From Myxococcaceae bacterium (GTDB lineage Bacteria > Myxococcota > Myxococcia > Myxococcales > Myxococcaceae), in NCBI GenBank assembly GCA_019694595.1, contig JAIBBQ010000030.1, positions 1 through 45,089 of the forward strand: 45,089 nt of DNA, written 5' to 3'. The notes below the pieces were generated by a model. That model saw nothing but the letters and a program-made list of their open reading frames with translations. It made no database searches and was not told the origin of the DNA. The translations under genes and the position numbers were made by a program. Shown here piece after piece: positions 1 to 12,567 of the stretch. Position 1 is the stretch's first letter. Every line of letters begins with the position of its first letter.

Positions 1-1
1 G

Positions 2-514
2 GCGCAGGGGCTGCGCGGCGTGCGCACCGCGAGCGGCGAGGGCGCGGGCGAGGCGCTCAAGCGCAAGGCGCTGGTGCTGCGCGGGCTGGCGCGGCTGGCG
101 AAGCCCGCGGAAGCGGCGAAGCCCGACGACGCCGACACCAGCGCCGCGCGCCGCTTCCTGGCGGCCTGGCGGTCGGACCCGGTGCTGGCCGGCGACGTGC
201 GGCAGGCGTCGGCGGCGCCGCTCGCCTCGGGCCCGGAGCGCCTGCATTCCGCCTGGCTGGGCGTCGGGCGCCGCGAGCTGGCGGTGAGCTTCACCTCGGT
301 GCCGGATCTCGTCTCCACCGATGCGCCCCAGTCGCTGCGGGCCACCGCCGCCGAGCAGCGGTACCTGGTGCCGGTGGTGGTGACCACCAGCGCGAGCGCC
401 AGCGTCACCGCGCCGGTGCTGCCGCGCGCGAAGGTCCGCGAGTTGGTGGACTCGGCCAAGCGCGAGACCACGGCGGCGGCCGATGCCTTCCGCGCCGCAC
501 TCCCCAGGCCCTAG
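2..514 (+). CDS. C-terminal part of an unrecognised protein (5' truncated)
   Basis: The frame is open from the window edge and ends at TAG 512-514, so this is the 3' end of a gene that starts outside; about 170 codons are visible. A GTG at 20 is in frame but nothing marks it as a start. The visible protein is rich in Ala, Arg and charged residues, then has a Val/Thr/Ser-rich stretch (VPVVVTTSASASVTAPVLP) and a helical C-terminus. No domain, signal peptide or membrane segment is recognisable. Codon use matches the neighbours, so it is probably a real gene. The downstream peptidase starts 60 bp later and could be a separate unit. Function unknown. Confidence 0.6.
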   Translation, partial: AQGLRGVRTASGEGAGEALKRKALVLRGLARLAKPAEAAKPDDADTSAARRFLAAWRSDPVLAGDVRQASAAPLASGPERLHSAWLGVGRRELAVSFTSVPDLVSTDAPQSLRATAAEQRYLVPVVVTTSASASVTAPVLPRAKVRELVDSAKRETTAAADAFRAALPRP

Positions 515-535
515 CCGGCCCACCGCTGGTTGACG

Positions 536-564
536 TTGCACGGCGGCGCGCGCCGACCCATAAC
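536..564 (+). promoter_or_regulatory. candidate promoter of the M28 peptidase gene
   Basis: TTGCAC (536-541), 17 bp, then CATAAC (559-564); the chosen ATG lies 10 bp after the -10-like box, which would give a leader of only a few bases. Both boxes match the sigma-70 consensus weakly, so this is a suggestion based on spacing. Confidence 0.22.
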
Positions 565-574
565 CCGCGCGCCC

Positions 575-2212
575 ATGCGCCTCGCCACCTGCCTCGCCTT
601 GCTCGCCTCGGCGGCCTTCGCCCAGGCCCCCGCCGAGAAGCTGCTCACCAAGGAACAGCTCCTCGCGCACACGCGCTACCTGGCGTCCGACGGCCTGGAA
701 GGCCGCGGGCCCGCCACCCGGGGCGATGCGCTCGCGCAGGGCTACATCGCCGCGCAGCTCGAGAGCCTCGGGGTGCAGCCCGGCGCGCCCGACGGCGGCT
801 GGTTGCAGCCGGTGGAACTGGTGGGCATCACCGGCAACCCCAAGACGCTGGAGCTCTCGGGCAACGGCAAGGCCTTGAGCCTCAAGTACTGGGACGACAT
901 CATCGCCGTGTCGGGCACCCCGACCGAGACCACCAAGGTCGAGGGCGCCGAGGTGGTCTTCGTGGGCTACGGCATCCAGGCGCCGGAGTACCAGTGGGAC
1001 GACTTCAAGGGCCTCGACGTCAAGGGCAAGGTCCTGCTGGTGATGAACAACGACCCCGAGAGCGACCCTGCGCTCTTCGCGGGCAAGACGCGCCTCTGGT
1101 ACGGCCGCTGGGACTACAAGTACGACAAGGCGATGCGGCTCGGGGCCGCGGGCTGCGTCATCATTCACACCAAGGACTCCGCGGCCTACCCGTGGCAGGT
1201 GGTGCAGACGTCGTGGTCCGGCGAGCAGTTCGACCTGCCGCCCGCGCCCGGCGCGCCGTCGATGCCGCTGCGCGCCTGGGCCACCGAGGACGCCAGCCGC
1301 CGCCTGGTCGCGCTCGCCGGCAAGGACCTCGACGCGCTGCGCGCCGCCGCCCAGTCGCGCGACTTCAAGCCGGTGCCCCTGGGGGTGAAGCTCAGCACCA
1401 GCTTCAAGAACGTGGTGCAGACCAAGCGCACCGCCAACGTGCTGGGCGTGATCAAGGGCAGCGACCCCAAGCTCTCGCAGGAATGGGTGGTGATCACCGC
1501 CCACCACGATCACCTGGGCAAGAACGACGCCGCCAAGGCGGGCGAAGACGCCATCTTCAACGGCGCGGTGGACAACGCCTCGGGCGTGGCCACGCTGCTC
1601 ACCCTGGCCCGCGGGCTCACCGGCCTGCCCAAGGCCCCCAGGCGCAGCATCCTGCTCGCGGCGGTGGCGGCGGAAGAGCAGGGGCTCCTCGGCTCGCAGT
1701 TCCTGGTCGACCACCCGCCGATGCCCCACGCGCGCATGGCGCTCGACCTCAACGTCGACGGCATCAACATCTGGGGCAAGACCCGCGACGTCTCGGTCAT
1801 CGGCCTGGGTAAGTCGTCGGTCGACCTGGTCATCTCCAAGCTCGCCAAGGCGCAGGGGCGGGTGGTGAAGCCCGACCAGCGCAGCGACCGCGGCTTCTTC
1901 TACCGGTCCGACCAGTTCAACTTCGCCCGCGCCGGGGTGCCGTCGGCGTACTTCTCGAGCGGCAACGACTACGTGGGCAAGCCGGTGGAGTGGGGCCAGC
2001 AGCAGCGCGACCAGTGGGAAGAGAAGCACTACCACCAGCCGTCCGACGAGGTGGAGGCCAGCTGGAACCTCGACGGCGCCGTCGACGACCTGCTGCTCTA
2101 CTTCCGCCTCACGGTGGAGGTCGCCAACGCTCCCGCGATGCCCACCTGGAACAAGGGCGACGAGTTCGAGGCCGCCCGGCTGGAGTCGCTCAAGGTGGGC
2201 GCGCAGCGGTAG
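575..2212 (+). CDS. exported M28-family zinc aminopeptidase with PA-like insert
   Basis: Predicted 545-residue metallopeptidase that would remove N-terminal residues from peptides outside the cytoplasm. ATG 575 was chosen because it begins a clean signal peptide (MRLATCLALLASAAFAQA); the frame is also open upstream to TTG 530, but that extension is Arg/Pro-rich. The middle (about residues 110-270) resembles a protease-associated insert, with VVFVGYGIQAPEY and the GKVLLVMNNDP type of strand. The M28 zinc core follows: HHDHLG from residue 310 (His and Asp ligands), GAVDNASG with Asp 333 as bridging ligand, and AAEEQGLLGS with the Glu-Glu pair at 367-368. A late HYHQPSDE supplies the last His ligand. 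Length and motif order fit secreted M28 peptidases of Gram-negative bacteria. Substrate unknown. Confidence 0.9.
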   Translation: MRLATCLALLASAAFAQAPAEKLLTKEQLLAHTRYLASDGLEGRGPATRGDALAQGYIAAQLESLGVQPGAPDGGWLQPVELVGITGNPKTLELSGNGKALSLKYWDDIIAVSGTPTETTKVEGAEVVFVGYGIQAPEYQWDDFKGLDVKGKVLLVMNNDPESDPALFAGKTRLWYGRWDYKYDKAMRLGAAGCVIIHTKDSAAYPWQVVQTSWSGEQFDLPPAPGAPSMPLRAWATEDASRRLVALAGKDLDALRAAAQSRDFKPVPLGVKLSTSFKNVVQTKRTANVLGVIKGSDPKLSQEWVVITAHHDHLGKNDAAKAGEDAIFNGAVDNASGVATLLTLARGLTGLPKAPRRSILLAAVAAEEQGLLGSQFLVDHPPMPHARMALDLNVDGINIWGKTRDVSVIGLGKSSVDLVISKLAKAQGRVVKPDQRSDRGFFYRSDQFNFARAGVPSAYFSSGNDYVGKPVEWGQQQRDQWEEKHYHQPSDEVEASWNLDGAVDDLLLYFRLTVEVANAPAMPTWNKGDEFEAARLESLKVGAQR

Positions 2213-2251
2213 GGGGTGCTGAACGCCCGTACCGGTGTTAGAGGTCCGGTC

Positions 2252-4342
<2,091 letters not shown>

Positions 4343-4344
4343 CC

Positions 4345-6264
4345 ATGCGCGAGGCGGTCGCCCAGAAGCTCGAGACGCTCCCCAGCGCGCCCGGCGTCTA
4401 CGTGATGCGCGGCAAGGCCGGGGAAGTCATCTACGTCGGCAAGGCGGTCAACCTGCGCAACCGGGTGCGCTCGTACTTCACCCGCTCGTCCGACACCCGG
4501 GCCTTCGTCGCGGTGCTCGACCGCTACCTCTTCGACCTGGAGACGGTGGTCGTCTCCAACGAGAAGGAAGCGCTGCTGCTCGAGAACGAGCTCATCAAGA
4601 AGCACCGCCCGCGCTTCAACGTGCAGCTGCGCGACGACAAGAACTTCCTCAACCTGCGGCTCGACGTGAAGCACCCGTTCCCGCGGCTGGAGACGGTGCG
4701 GCGCACCCAGCGCGACGGCGCGCGCTACTTCGGGCCGTATTCCTCGGCGAGCTCGCTGCGCGAGACGCTGCGGGTGGTGAACAAGTACTTCCAGCTGCGC
4801 ACCTGCACCGATCACATGCTCGAGAGCCGGCGCCGCCCGTGCCTGCTCCACCAGATCGGCCGCTGCCCGGCGCCGTGCGTCTTCCCCATCGCCGAGAGCA
4901 AGTACCGCGAGAACGTGGAAGCGGTGGAGCTCTTCCTCGAAGGGCGCGCCGGTCCGCTCATCGAGTCGCTGCGCACGCGCATGAAGGCCGCCTCGTCGAA
5001 GATGGAATACGAGGAAGCCGCGCGGCTGCGCGACCAGGTGATCGCGCTCGAGCGCAGCCTCGAGCGCCAGAAGATCGCCTCGCCCGACGGCGTCGACCAG
5101 GACGTCTTCGGCTTCCACCGGGAGGCCGACCGGCTGGTGGTCTACGCGCTGTGGATCCGCGGCGGCCGCATCTCCGGGGGACAGGCCTTTCACTTCTCGG
5201 GGCAGGAGTTCCCCGACGAGGAGCTGCTGGGTTCCTTCGTCAACGGGTACTACGGCGAAGAGCACTTCGTGCCCCGCGAGGTGCTGCTCCCCTTCGAGCC
5301 GGGGGAAAGCGACCCGCTCGCCGAGGTGCTCTCGGAGCGCAAGGGCGAGAAGGTCAAGGTGCTCACCCCCCAGCGCGGCGCCCGGGCGGAGCTCCTGCGC
5401 ATGGCGCAGGACAACGCCGCCCGCGCGGCCAGCGAGCGCAAGCGCACCCGGGAAGAGACCGAGGCGGTGCTCGACCGGCTCCAGGACCGGCTGGGGCTCA
5501 GGCGGCGGCCCACGCGCATCGAGTGCTTCGACGTCTCGCACTTCCAGGGCAGGGCGCTGGTGGCGTCCCAGGTCGCGGCGCTGGAAGGCGAGCCCGACAA
5601 GTCGCGCTACCGCCGCTTCCACGTGAAGACGGTGGGCGGCAACGACGACTTCGCCTCGATGCGCGAGGTCCTCGGCCGTCGCTTCCGCCGCGGCAAGGCC
5701 GAAGGCGATCTGCCCGACCTCATCGTCATCGACGGTGGCAAGGGCCAGCTCGCCGCGGCCCACGCGGCGATGACCGACCTGGGCGTGGACGAGGTCGACC
5801 TGGTGGGCCTCGCCAAGTCGCGCGACCTCGAGGTGGCCGACCGCGACGTGGAGTCGAAGCGCTCGCCCGAGCGGGTCTTCGTGCTCAACCGCAAGGACCC
5901 GGTGGTGCTCAACCAGACGTCGCCCGAGCTGCTGGTGCTCACCCGCCTGCGCGACGAGGCGCACCGCTTCGCCATCACCTTCCAGCGCAAGCAGGCCCGC
6001 AAGTCGTCGCTCGCCAGCGAGCTGAGCGCCATTCCCGGCGTGGGCGAAGGCCGCAAGAAGGCGCTGCTGCGGCACTTCGGCTCGGTGAAGAAGGTGCGCC
6101 TGGCGACCATCGAGCAGCTCGCGGAGGTCGAAGGGCTGGGCCCGGCGGTCGCCGAGCGGGTGCACGCCCACCTCCACCACGCCAAGGACGCCGACGACGA
6201 GGTGCGCACCGCGTCGTTGGAAGACGCCGACGAAGGCCTTCCGCCGCCCGCCGCGCCCGGGTAG
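4345..6264 (+). CDS. uvrC: UvrABC system protein C (excinuclease subunit UvrC)
   Basis: Nuclease that makes both incisions flanking a lesion bound by UvrB. 639 residues. Domains in order: GIY-YIG nuclease at the N-terminus ([19 protein letters not shown], then YFGPYSS), a Cys cluster ([13 protein letters not shown]), a UVR motif for UvrB binding ([13 protein letters not shown]), the RNase H-like second nuclease ([12 protein letters not shown] and [15 protein letters not shown]), and a C-terminal double helix-hairpin-helix ([18 protein letters not shown] and [12 protein letters not shown]). ATG 4345 lies two bases after the uvrB stop and has GGAGG at 4336-4340. The frame stays open far upstream inside uvrB, but that part is a shadow. 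A HAD phosphatase follows after 9 bp, probably in the same operon. Confidence 0.97.
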   Translation: MREAVAQKLETLPSAPGVYVMRGKAGEVIYVGKAVNLRNRVRSYFTRSSDTRAFVAVLDRYLFDLETVVVSNEKEALLLENELIKKHRPRFNVQLRDDKNFLNLRLDVKHPFPRLETVRRTQRDGARYFGPYSSASSLRETLRVVNKYFQLRTCTDHMLESRRRPCLLHQIGRCPAPCVFPIAESKYRENVEAVELFLEGRAGPLIESLRTRMKAASSKMEYEEAARLRDQVIALERSLERQKIASPDGVDQDVFGFHREADRLVVYALWIRGGRISGGQAFHFSGQEFPDEELLGSFVNGYYGEEHFVPREVLLPFEPGESDPLAEVLSERKGEKVKVLTPQRGARAELLRMAQDNAARAASERKRTREETEAVLDRLQDRLGLRRRPTRIECFDVSHFQGRALVASQVAALEGEPDKSRYRRFHVKTVGGNDDFASMREVLGRRFRRGKAEGDLPDLIVIDGGKGQLAAAHAAMTDLGVDEVDLVGLAKSRDLEVADRDVESKRSPERVFVLNRKDPVVLNQTSPELLVLTRLRDEAHRFAITFQRKQARKSSLASELSAIPGVGEGRKKALLRHFGSVKKVRLATIEQLAEVEGLGPAVAERVHAHLHHAKDADDEVRTASLEDADEGLPPPAAPG

Positions 6265-6273
6265 GGGAGCGGC

Positions 6274-6915
6274 ATGCGCTGCCAGGCGATCATCTTCGAC
6301 CTCGACGGGACCCTCGCCGACTCGCTCGCCGACATCGCGGGGGCGATGAACGAGGCGCTCGCCGCCCGGGGGCTCCCCACGCACCCGCTCGACGCCTTCC
6401 GGCACTTCGTCGGCGAAGGCATCGAGAACATGGTGGTGCGCGCCTCGCCCGCGGGCACCGACATCGGCACGCTCATCACCGACTACCGCGCCCGGTACGC
6501 CGCGCGCGAAGACGCCGAGACCACGCCGTACCAGGGCATTCCCGCGCTGCTCGACGCGCTCGCTGCCCGGCAGGTGCCGCTCGCCGTGCTGTCCAACAAG
6601 CGGGACGACTTCACCGAGCGGCTGGTGGCCCGCGTCTTCGGCCGCTGGCCGTTCCGGCTGGTGCGGGGCGAGCGCCTCGGAGTGCCCAGGAAACCGGACC
6701 CCACCGCCGCGCTCGATCTCGCCCGCGCGCTCGACGCCCGGCCGGAGCGCACCGTCTTCGTCGGCGACACCTCCATCGACATGCGCACCGCGGCGCACGC
6801 CGGCATGACGTCGGTCGGCTGTGCGTGGGGCTTCCGCGGCCGCGCCGAGCTGGAGCGCGCGGGCGCCCACCACATCATCGACGCCCCGCTGGAGCTGCTC
6901 GAGCTCGGGCTCTGA
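6274..6915 (+). CDS. gph: HAD-family phosphatase, phosphoglycolate phosphatase-like
   Basis: Predicted cytoplasmic phosphatase of the haloacid dehalogenase superfamily, 213 residues. Motif I is FDLDGTLADS with nucleophile Asp 9 and acid/base Asp 11; motif II is AVLSNK; motif III is the Lys in PRKPDP; motif IV is FVGDTSIDM. A helical cap domain lies between motifs I and II, as in phosphoglycolate phosphatase, the usual assignment for this architecture. Phosphoglycolate arises when damaged 3' DNA ends are cleaned, so a place behind uvrBC makes sense, but other HAD substrates are possible. GGGAG at 6265-6269 precedes the ATG and the gap to uvrC is 9 bp. It converges on trxC. Confidence 0.82.
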   Translation: MRCQAIIFDLDGTLADSLADIAGAMNEALAARGLPTHPLDAFRHFVGEGIENMVVRASPAGTDIGTLITDYRARYAAREDAETTPYQGIPALLDALAARQVPLAVLSNKRDDFTERLVARVFGRWPFRLVRGERLGVPRKPDPTAALDLARALDARPERTVFVGDTSIDMRTAAHAGMTSVGCAWGFRGRAELERAGAHHIIDAPLELLELGL

Positions 6916-6928
6916 AGCGCCGGTTCAG
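6912..6928. terminator. inverted repeat spanning both stop codons of the gph/trxC convergent pair
   Basis: CTGAA (6912-6916), 7-base spacer, TTCAG (6924-6928). The repeat includes the TGA of the HAD gene and the opposite-strand TGA of trxC. An overlapping alternative hairpin is GCCGG/CCGGC at 6919-6933. No T tract on either side. A short possible bidirectional terminator. Confidence 0.3.
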
Positions 6929-7350
6929 CCGGCCACGCTGCCCAGCCAGCCGCCGAGCGCCAGCGGCGGAAGCGCGCCCACCTGCCGCTTCAGCTCGCGG
7001 CCCTCGCGGTAGGCGATGAGCGTGGGAATGCCGCGGATGTCGCGCGCCTGCGCGGGGCCCGGGTGGTCCTGGGTGTCGAGCTTGAGCACCACCACCTTGC
7101 CCTTGAGCCCGCGCGCCGCGGCGTCGAGGTGGGGCGCCAGCGCGACGCAGGGGCCGCACCAGGGCGCCCAGAAGTCGACCACCACCGTCACCGGGGCGCT
7201 GGCCACCGCGCGCTCCAGCGCCTCCGCGGTGACCGGCTGTGGCGCGCCGCTGACGTCGAGGGGCTGCCGGCACTTGCCGCAGACCGGGCTCGTCCCTTCG
7301 GGGACCGAGCCGAGCCGGTTGAAGGCACCACACTGCGCGCAGCGGTACAT
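6925..7350 (-). CDS. trxC: thioredoxin 2 with N-terminal zinc ribbon
   Basis: Cytosolic disulfide reductase of the TrxC type, 141 residues. The N-terminus carries two CxxC pairs (Cys 4/7 and Cys 24/27), the zinc ribbon that separates thioredoxin 2 from thioredoxin 1. The thioredoxin fold follows with VVVDFWAPWCGPC, active-site Cys 64 and Cys 67, and the conserved cis-Pro in RGIPTLIAYREG. ATG 7350 is the only start giving the zinc ribbon. A possible promoter (TGGACA, 16 bp, TATCGG) ends only 6 bp before the ATG. The FHA gene lies 55 bp upstream on the same strand. In other bacteria TrxC serves oxidative-stress repair; nothing here shows its reductase partner. Confidence 0.93.
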   Translation of the reverse strand: MYRCAQCGAFNRLGSVPEGTSPVCGKCRQPLDVSGAPQPVTAEALERAVASAPVTVVVDFWAPWCGPCVALAPHLDAAARGLKGKVVVLKLDTQDHPGPAQARDIRGIPTLIAYREGRELKRQVGALPPLALGGWLGSVAG

Positions 7351-7356
7351 GCAGTA

Positions 7357-7384
7357 CCGATACAGCAGGGTTCGGGCTTGTCCA
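7357..7384 (-). promoter_or_regulatory. candidate leaderless promoter of trxC
   Basis: Read on the minus strand: TGGACA (7384-7379), 16 bp, TATCGG (7362-7357), then 6 bp to the ATG at 7350. The -35 box matches the consensus at five of six positions and the -10 box at three. If used, transcription would begin at or next to the start codon. Confidence 0.33.
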
Positions 7385-7405
7385 GGCGGCCAGGACGAGG
7401 GCGGG

Positions 7406-7912
7406 TCAGCGGCGCCCCGGAGGGCTGCTGCGCACGAAGAGCGCGGTGACGCGGTTGAAGAGCCCTTCCAGCGTCAGGAAGGTGAGCGTCACGTCGCCGG
7501 CAGCGAGCTTGTCGCCGCTCGCGAGCAGCATCGGCACCCCGGGCCGCAGCGGGCGGCCGTTGATCAGCGTGCCGTTGCTCGAGCCCGCCTCTTCCACCGA
7601 CCACGACGTGCCGGTGGGCCGAAGCCGGAGGTGGGCCCGTGACAGCGTGGCGTCGTTCACCGGCAGCTCCGACTCCGGGGCCCGGCCGAGGGTCAGCGGC
7701 TTGCCGTCGGGGGACAGCAGCGCCATGGCCAGGCCTTCGGCGCCGGAGGCCTTGGTGATCGACTCCCGGCTGATGGCCACGGTCGCCTGCGCCGGCGGTC
7801 GCCACACGCCCGCTTCCCACACCAGCCAGTGCGGCGGATACAGCCGGGCGAGGGCGGGGAGTTGCTGGCCCGCGAACCCGGGGGCGAGGGCCGACAGCAG
7901 GTAGCTCTTCAT
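7406..7912 (-). CDS. FHA-domain protein (phosphothreonine reader)
   Basis: 168-residue protein whose central part is a forkhead-associated domain, a module that binds phosphothreonine peptides. The signature residues are all present: GR at 76-77, SRAH at 91-94 and SSNGT at 111-115, inside the expected beta-rich pattern. The first 60 residues are Pro/Ala/Trp-rich and unassigned; there is no signal peptide or membrane segment. The gene is divergent from a Ser/Thr kinase gene with only 113 bp between starts, so the two may be co-regulated and this protein may read phosphothreonines made by that kinase or on the kinase itself. That link is inference from position. trxC follows on the same strand after 55 bp. 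Confidence 0.88.
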   Translation of the reverse strand: MKSYLLSALAPGFAGQQLPALARLYPPHWLVWEAGVWRPPAQATVAISRESITKASGAEGLAMALLSPDGKPLTLGRAPESELPVNDATLSRAHLRLRPTGTSWSVEEAGSSNGTLINGRPLRPGVPMLLASGDKLAAGDVTLTFLTLEGLFNRVTALFVRSSPPGRR

Positions 7913-7987
7913 CGCGTCGAGCAGGAGGTTACGCCCTGCGGGGACAAAGCGCGCCTTCCTGTCGCCCCCGGGTGAGACGGCACCCGA

Positions 7988-8017
7988 TTGCCATGGACCG
8001 GGCCCCGGGCCTTAGAT
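7988..8017 (+). promoter_or_regulatory. candidate leaderless promoter of the Ser/Thr kinase gene
   Basis: TTGCCA (7988-7993, five of six to consensus), 18 bp, TTAGAT (8012-8017, four of six), then 8 bp to ATG 8026. Upstream in-frame starts at 7972 and 7993 would lie before or within the -35 box, so this element favours 8026. Confidence 0.4.
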
Positions 8018-8025
8018 CGCCCGCG

Positions 8026-9896
<1,871 letters not shown>

Positions 9897-9903
<7 letters not shown>

Positions 9904-9918
9904 CGGCGCGCTCAGGGC
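9897..9918. terminator. inverted repeat spanning both stop codons, kinase/GNAT junction
   Basis: GCCCTGA (9897-9903), 8-base loop CGGCGCGC, TCAGGGC (9912-9918): a perfect 7-bp stem. It includes the TGA of the kinase gene and the opposite-strand TGA of the acetyltransferase gene, and each gene ends Pro-stop (CCC TGA). No T tract. A plausible bidirectional terminator. Confidence 0.42.
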
Positions 9919-10451
9919 CTGCGCTTCCGGTAGAGCACGTGGCGCTGGAGCGGGTGCCCTGCCGGCAAGCTGGGGTGGTCGAAGTCGTCCGCGACGTCGT
10001 GACGCATTCCCAGCGCCTCCATCACCCGGCGCGAGCGGGCATTGCCCGGCACGGTCAGCGCCACCACCTCCGGCAGGTCGAGCACGTCGAAGCCGAACGC
10101 GAGTGCCGCGCGGGCCGCTTCCTGCGCGTACCCGTGGCCCCAGTGGACGCGCGCGAGGCGCCAGCCGATCTCCACGCAGGGCGTGAAGTGCGCCTCGAAG
10201 ATCGGCACGGTGAGGCCCACGAAGCCCGCGAAGGTGGCGACCCCCGGCAGCTCCAGCGCCCACAGCCCGAAGCCCCGTGCGGCCAGCCTGGTGCGGATGC
10301 GCGCGGCGAGCGCATCGCTCTCGGCCCGGGTGAGACAGGCCGGGAAGTGCTCCATCACCGCGGGGTCGGCGTTGAGGGCGGCGAAGGGCGCGAGGTCCTC
10401 GTCGCGCCAGTCGCGGAGCACGACCCTCGAGGTGGGGAGCGGGAGCTTCAT
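9912..10451 (-). CDS. GNAT-family N-acetyltransferase (RimJ/RimL type)
   Basis: 179-residue acetyl-CoA-dependent acyltransferase. The N-terminus MKLPLPTSRVVLRDWRDEDLAPFAAL and the later GYAQEAARAALAFGFDVL and VPGNARSRRVMEALGM segments are the standard RimJ/RimL-like GNAT pattern: RVVLR strand, acetyl-CoA loop at W-GHGYAQEA, and the N-x-x-S-x-x-V-M-E-x-L-G-M end. ATG 10451 starts at the expected place relative to the fold; the frame is open upstream through the NHL lipoprotein gene, but that is antisense to a convincing signal peptide. Such enzymes acetylate ribosomal proteins, antibiotics or small amines, and the target here cannot be told. Confidence 0.88.
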   Translation of the reverse strand: MKLPLPTSRVVLRDWRDEDLAPFAALNADPAVMEHFPACLTRAESDALAARIRTRLAARGFGLWALELPGVATFAGFVGLTVPIFEAHFTPCVEIGWRLARVHWGHGYAQEAARAALAFGFDVLDLPEVVALTVPGNARSRRVMEALGMRHDVADDFDHPSLPAGHPLQRHVLYRKRRP

Positions 10452-10554
10452 TCGAGGTTCGAGAGCGTCCTGCGGTCGGTCGACGGTACGCCTTCCCTTC
10501 GCAGCGCGCGACGTGAGAGTCTCCGCGCGGGCCGCTTCGTTGGACTTCCCCGCC

Positions 10555-12567
10555 ATGCGCTTTTCCATCGCGCTCGCTGCTCTGCTCGCCGCCGTGGGCT
10601 GCGGCCGCACCCAGCCGACCTCGCTCGGAGACCCCAAGCTCTCGGTCAGCCCGGCGCAGCTCGATCTGGGAGCCGTGCTCCCGGGAGGTGTGCTCCGCAG
10701 CAGGGTCACCTTGACCAACGTCGGCAGGGTCCCGGTGAGCCAGGTCCGGGTGCAGCTCGTCGGGGGAGGGGCTGGGCCGGGGCTCTGGTCGCTCGTGGGA
10801 GAGCGCCCGACCTCGCTTGGGGTCGGGCAGAGCGCGGACGTCACCGTCAGCTACGAGGCCGCGCTCCCGCCCGGACGTGGCTCCAGCTCGTTGCGGGTGA
10901 CCTCGGACGCCGCCCCAGGAACCGTGCAGCTCCTCGCCACCACGCTCGACCCGTGTTCACCCGAGAACTGCCGAGCGTCGGCAACGGCGTGCGAAGGTCC
11001 GGGCCGCTGCGTGGGAGGGCTCTGCGTGCACGACCCCCTCACCGGTCAGGCGTGCGACGACGCCGACCCGTGCACCCAGGGCGACGCCTGCTCCGCGACC
11101 GCGACCTGCGCCGGCACCGCGGTGAAGTGCGAGGCGCCGCCGCCCACGCGCTGCCTCGACCAGGACACGCTGTCCACCTACGCCCCGGGCGTCTGTCAGC
11201 AGGGCATGTGCCTGTACGCCCCCACGCAGACGAAGTGCCCCTTCGGGTGCGTCAACGACAAGTGCTTCGACCCCTGCGAGGGCGTCACCTGCGACCAGCC
11301 GCCGACCCAGTGCCACCAGGACAAGGGCACCTGCGTGCCGCAGAAACCCAAGGGCGTCTGCAGCTACCAGCTGGTGGAACAGAAGCCGTGCAACGACGGC
11401 GACGCCTGCACCGTCGACGACCGCTGCGCGATGGGCGTCTGCCAGGGCGCGCCGATGCAGTGCACCACGCCGCCCGCCGGCCGCTGCCTCGACATGGACA
11501 ACGCCGAGGTCTACGACCCCAAGGGCGTCTGCCAGGCGGGCACCTGCCAGTACACCAAGCAGTCGCTGTTCTGCGGCATCGGGTGCATGCGCGGCGGCTG
11601 TCTCGGCGGCTGCGACGTCTCGCTCGCCGCGGGGAACGGGCAGGTCGGCTCCAACGACGGGCCCGCCACCGGCGCCCGCTTCTCCGATCCCTACAGCCTG
11701 GTGGTCGACTCCAGCGGCACGGTCTTCATCAACGACACCGCCAACGGGGCCGTGCGCCAGCTCTCGGGCGGGCAGGTGAGCACCGTGCCCGGCGCCACCG
11801 GGCTCATCGGCCCCCACGACGTGGCGCTCGACGGCGCGGGCGGGCTCCTGGTGGGCGCGAGCGGGCGCGTGTACCGCGTCTTCAACGGCGTGCAGACCAC
11901 CCTGGCGGGCACCGGCGTGCAGGGCATGGCGGTCGACGGCCCCAGCCAGACCGCCGTCTTCGGCTCAGAGGTCAGCGTCGCCGGCTCCAGCGCCGGCACG
12001 GTGTACGTCACCGACGCCTCCAACGAGCGCATCCGCAAGATCGCCAACGGCGTGGTCACCACCTTCGCCGGCACCGGCGCCGTCGGCTTCCAGGACGGGC
12101 CCAACGCTTCGGCCACCTTCCAGCACCCGCACGACCTGGTGATCCTCCCCAACGGCGACCTCATCGTCGCCGAGACGCTCAACCACGCCGTGCGCCGGGT
12201 GACCGCCACCACCACCAGCAAGGTCGCCGGCACCGGGCAGATCGGCCTCAACAACGGCGCGCCGCTCATCTCCCGCTTCAACATCCCGCTCGACGTGGCG
12301 GTCGACGCCGAAGGCGCCTTCTACGTCGCCGACACCGGCAACCACTGCGTGCGCCGAATCGCGCTCGCCACCTTGAGCCCCACCCGGGTGTCGACCTTCG
12401 CGGGCACGTGCGGCACCCCGGGCTACCAGGAAGGCAACGCGACCTCGGGCGCCCGGTTCCGCGAGCCCGCAGGCATCGCCGTCGGCCCCGACGGCACCAT
12501 CTACGTGTCCGACACCCAGAACCAGCGGATCCGGCGGATCACCTGCCGCCCCTTGACGCCCCCCTGA
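10555..12567 (+). CDS. lipoprotein with duplicated Cys-rich modules and NHL beta-propeller
   Basis: 670-residue predicted surface lipoprotein. ATG 10555 gives a short signal peptide ending in the lipobox AVGC (Cys 16); the longer open frame upstream has no signal. Residues about 30-130 look like an Ig-like domain (LDLGAVLPGGVLRSRVTLTNVG, AGPGLW-containing strands). Residues 167-232 and 279-344 are two 66-residue Cys-rich units, starting CDDADPCT and CNDGDACT and sharing RCLD-x-D, GVCQ-x-G-x-C-x-Y and C-x-x-GC; they resemble Dictyostelium-type Cys repeats (Dicty_CTDC). From about 365 to the end, at least four NHL-type blades are visible (VYVTDASNERIRKI, LIVAETLNHAVRRV, FYVADTGNHCVRRI, IYVSDTQNQRIRRI). 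The architecture suggests extracellular binding. No partner gene in an operon. Confidence 0.85.
   Translation: MRFSIALAALLAAVGCGRTQPTSLGDPKLSVSPAQLDLGAVLPGGVLRSRVTLTNVGRVPVSQVRVQLVGGGAGPGLWSLVGERPTSLGVGQSADVTVSYEAALPPGRGSSSLRVTSDAAPGTVQLLATTLDPCSPENCRASATACEGPGRCVGGLCVHDPLTGQACDDADPCTQGDACSATATCAGTAVKCEAPPPTRCLDQDTLSTYAPGVCQQGMCLYAPTQTKCPFGCVNDKCFDPCEGVTCDQPPTQCHQDKGTCVPQKPKGVCSYQLVEQKPCNDGDACTVDDRCAMGVCQGAPMQCTTPPAGRCLDMDNAEVYDPKGVCQAGTCQYTKQSLFCGIGCMRGGCLGGCDVSLAAGNGQVGSNDGPATGARFSDPYSLVVDSSGTVFINDTANGAVRQLSGGQVSTVPGATGLIGPHDVALDGAGGLLVGASGRVYRVFNGVQTTLAGTGVQGMAVDGPSQTAVFGSEVSVAGSSAGTVYVTDASNERIRKIANGVVTTFAGTGAVGFQDGPNASATFQHPHDLVILPNGDLIVAETLNHAVRRVTATTTSKVAGTGQIGLNNGAPLISRFNIPLDVAVDAEGAFYVADTGNHCVRRIALATLSPTRVSTFAGTCGTPGYQEGNATSGARFREPAGIAVGPDGTIYVSDTQNQRIRRITCRPLTPP
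11053..11250 (+). repeat. Cys-rich module, copy 1 of 2 (66 codons)
   Basis: Residues 167-232 of the NHL lipoprotein. It runs from CDDADPCT to the CPFGC end and has exactly the same length as the copy at 11389-11586. The copies share the Cys spacing and RCLD-x-D, GVCQ-x-G-x-C-x-Y; many other positions differ, so the duplication is old. Confidence 0.7.
11389..11586 (+). repeat. Cys-rich module, copy 2 of 2 (66 codons)
   Basis: Residues 279-344 of the NHL lipoprotein, from CNDGDACT to CGIGC; same length and Cys pattern as copy 1. The two copies are separated by a 46-residue Cys-containing linker. Confidence 0.7.

Noticed and set aside
7972-8025. Longer start for the Ser/Thr kinase (GTG 7972 or ATG 7993)
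   Set aside because: The stretch contains a good -35/-10 pair ending 8 bp before ATG 8026, and the extra residues carry no feature.
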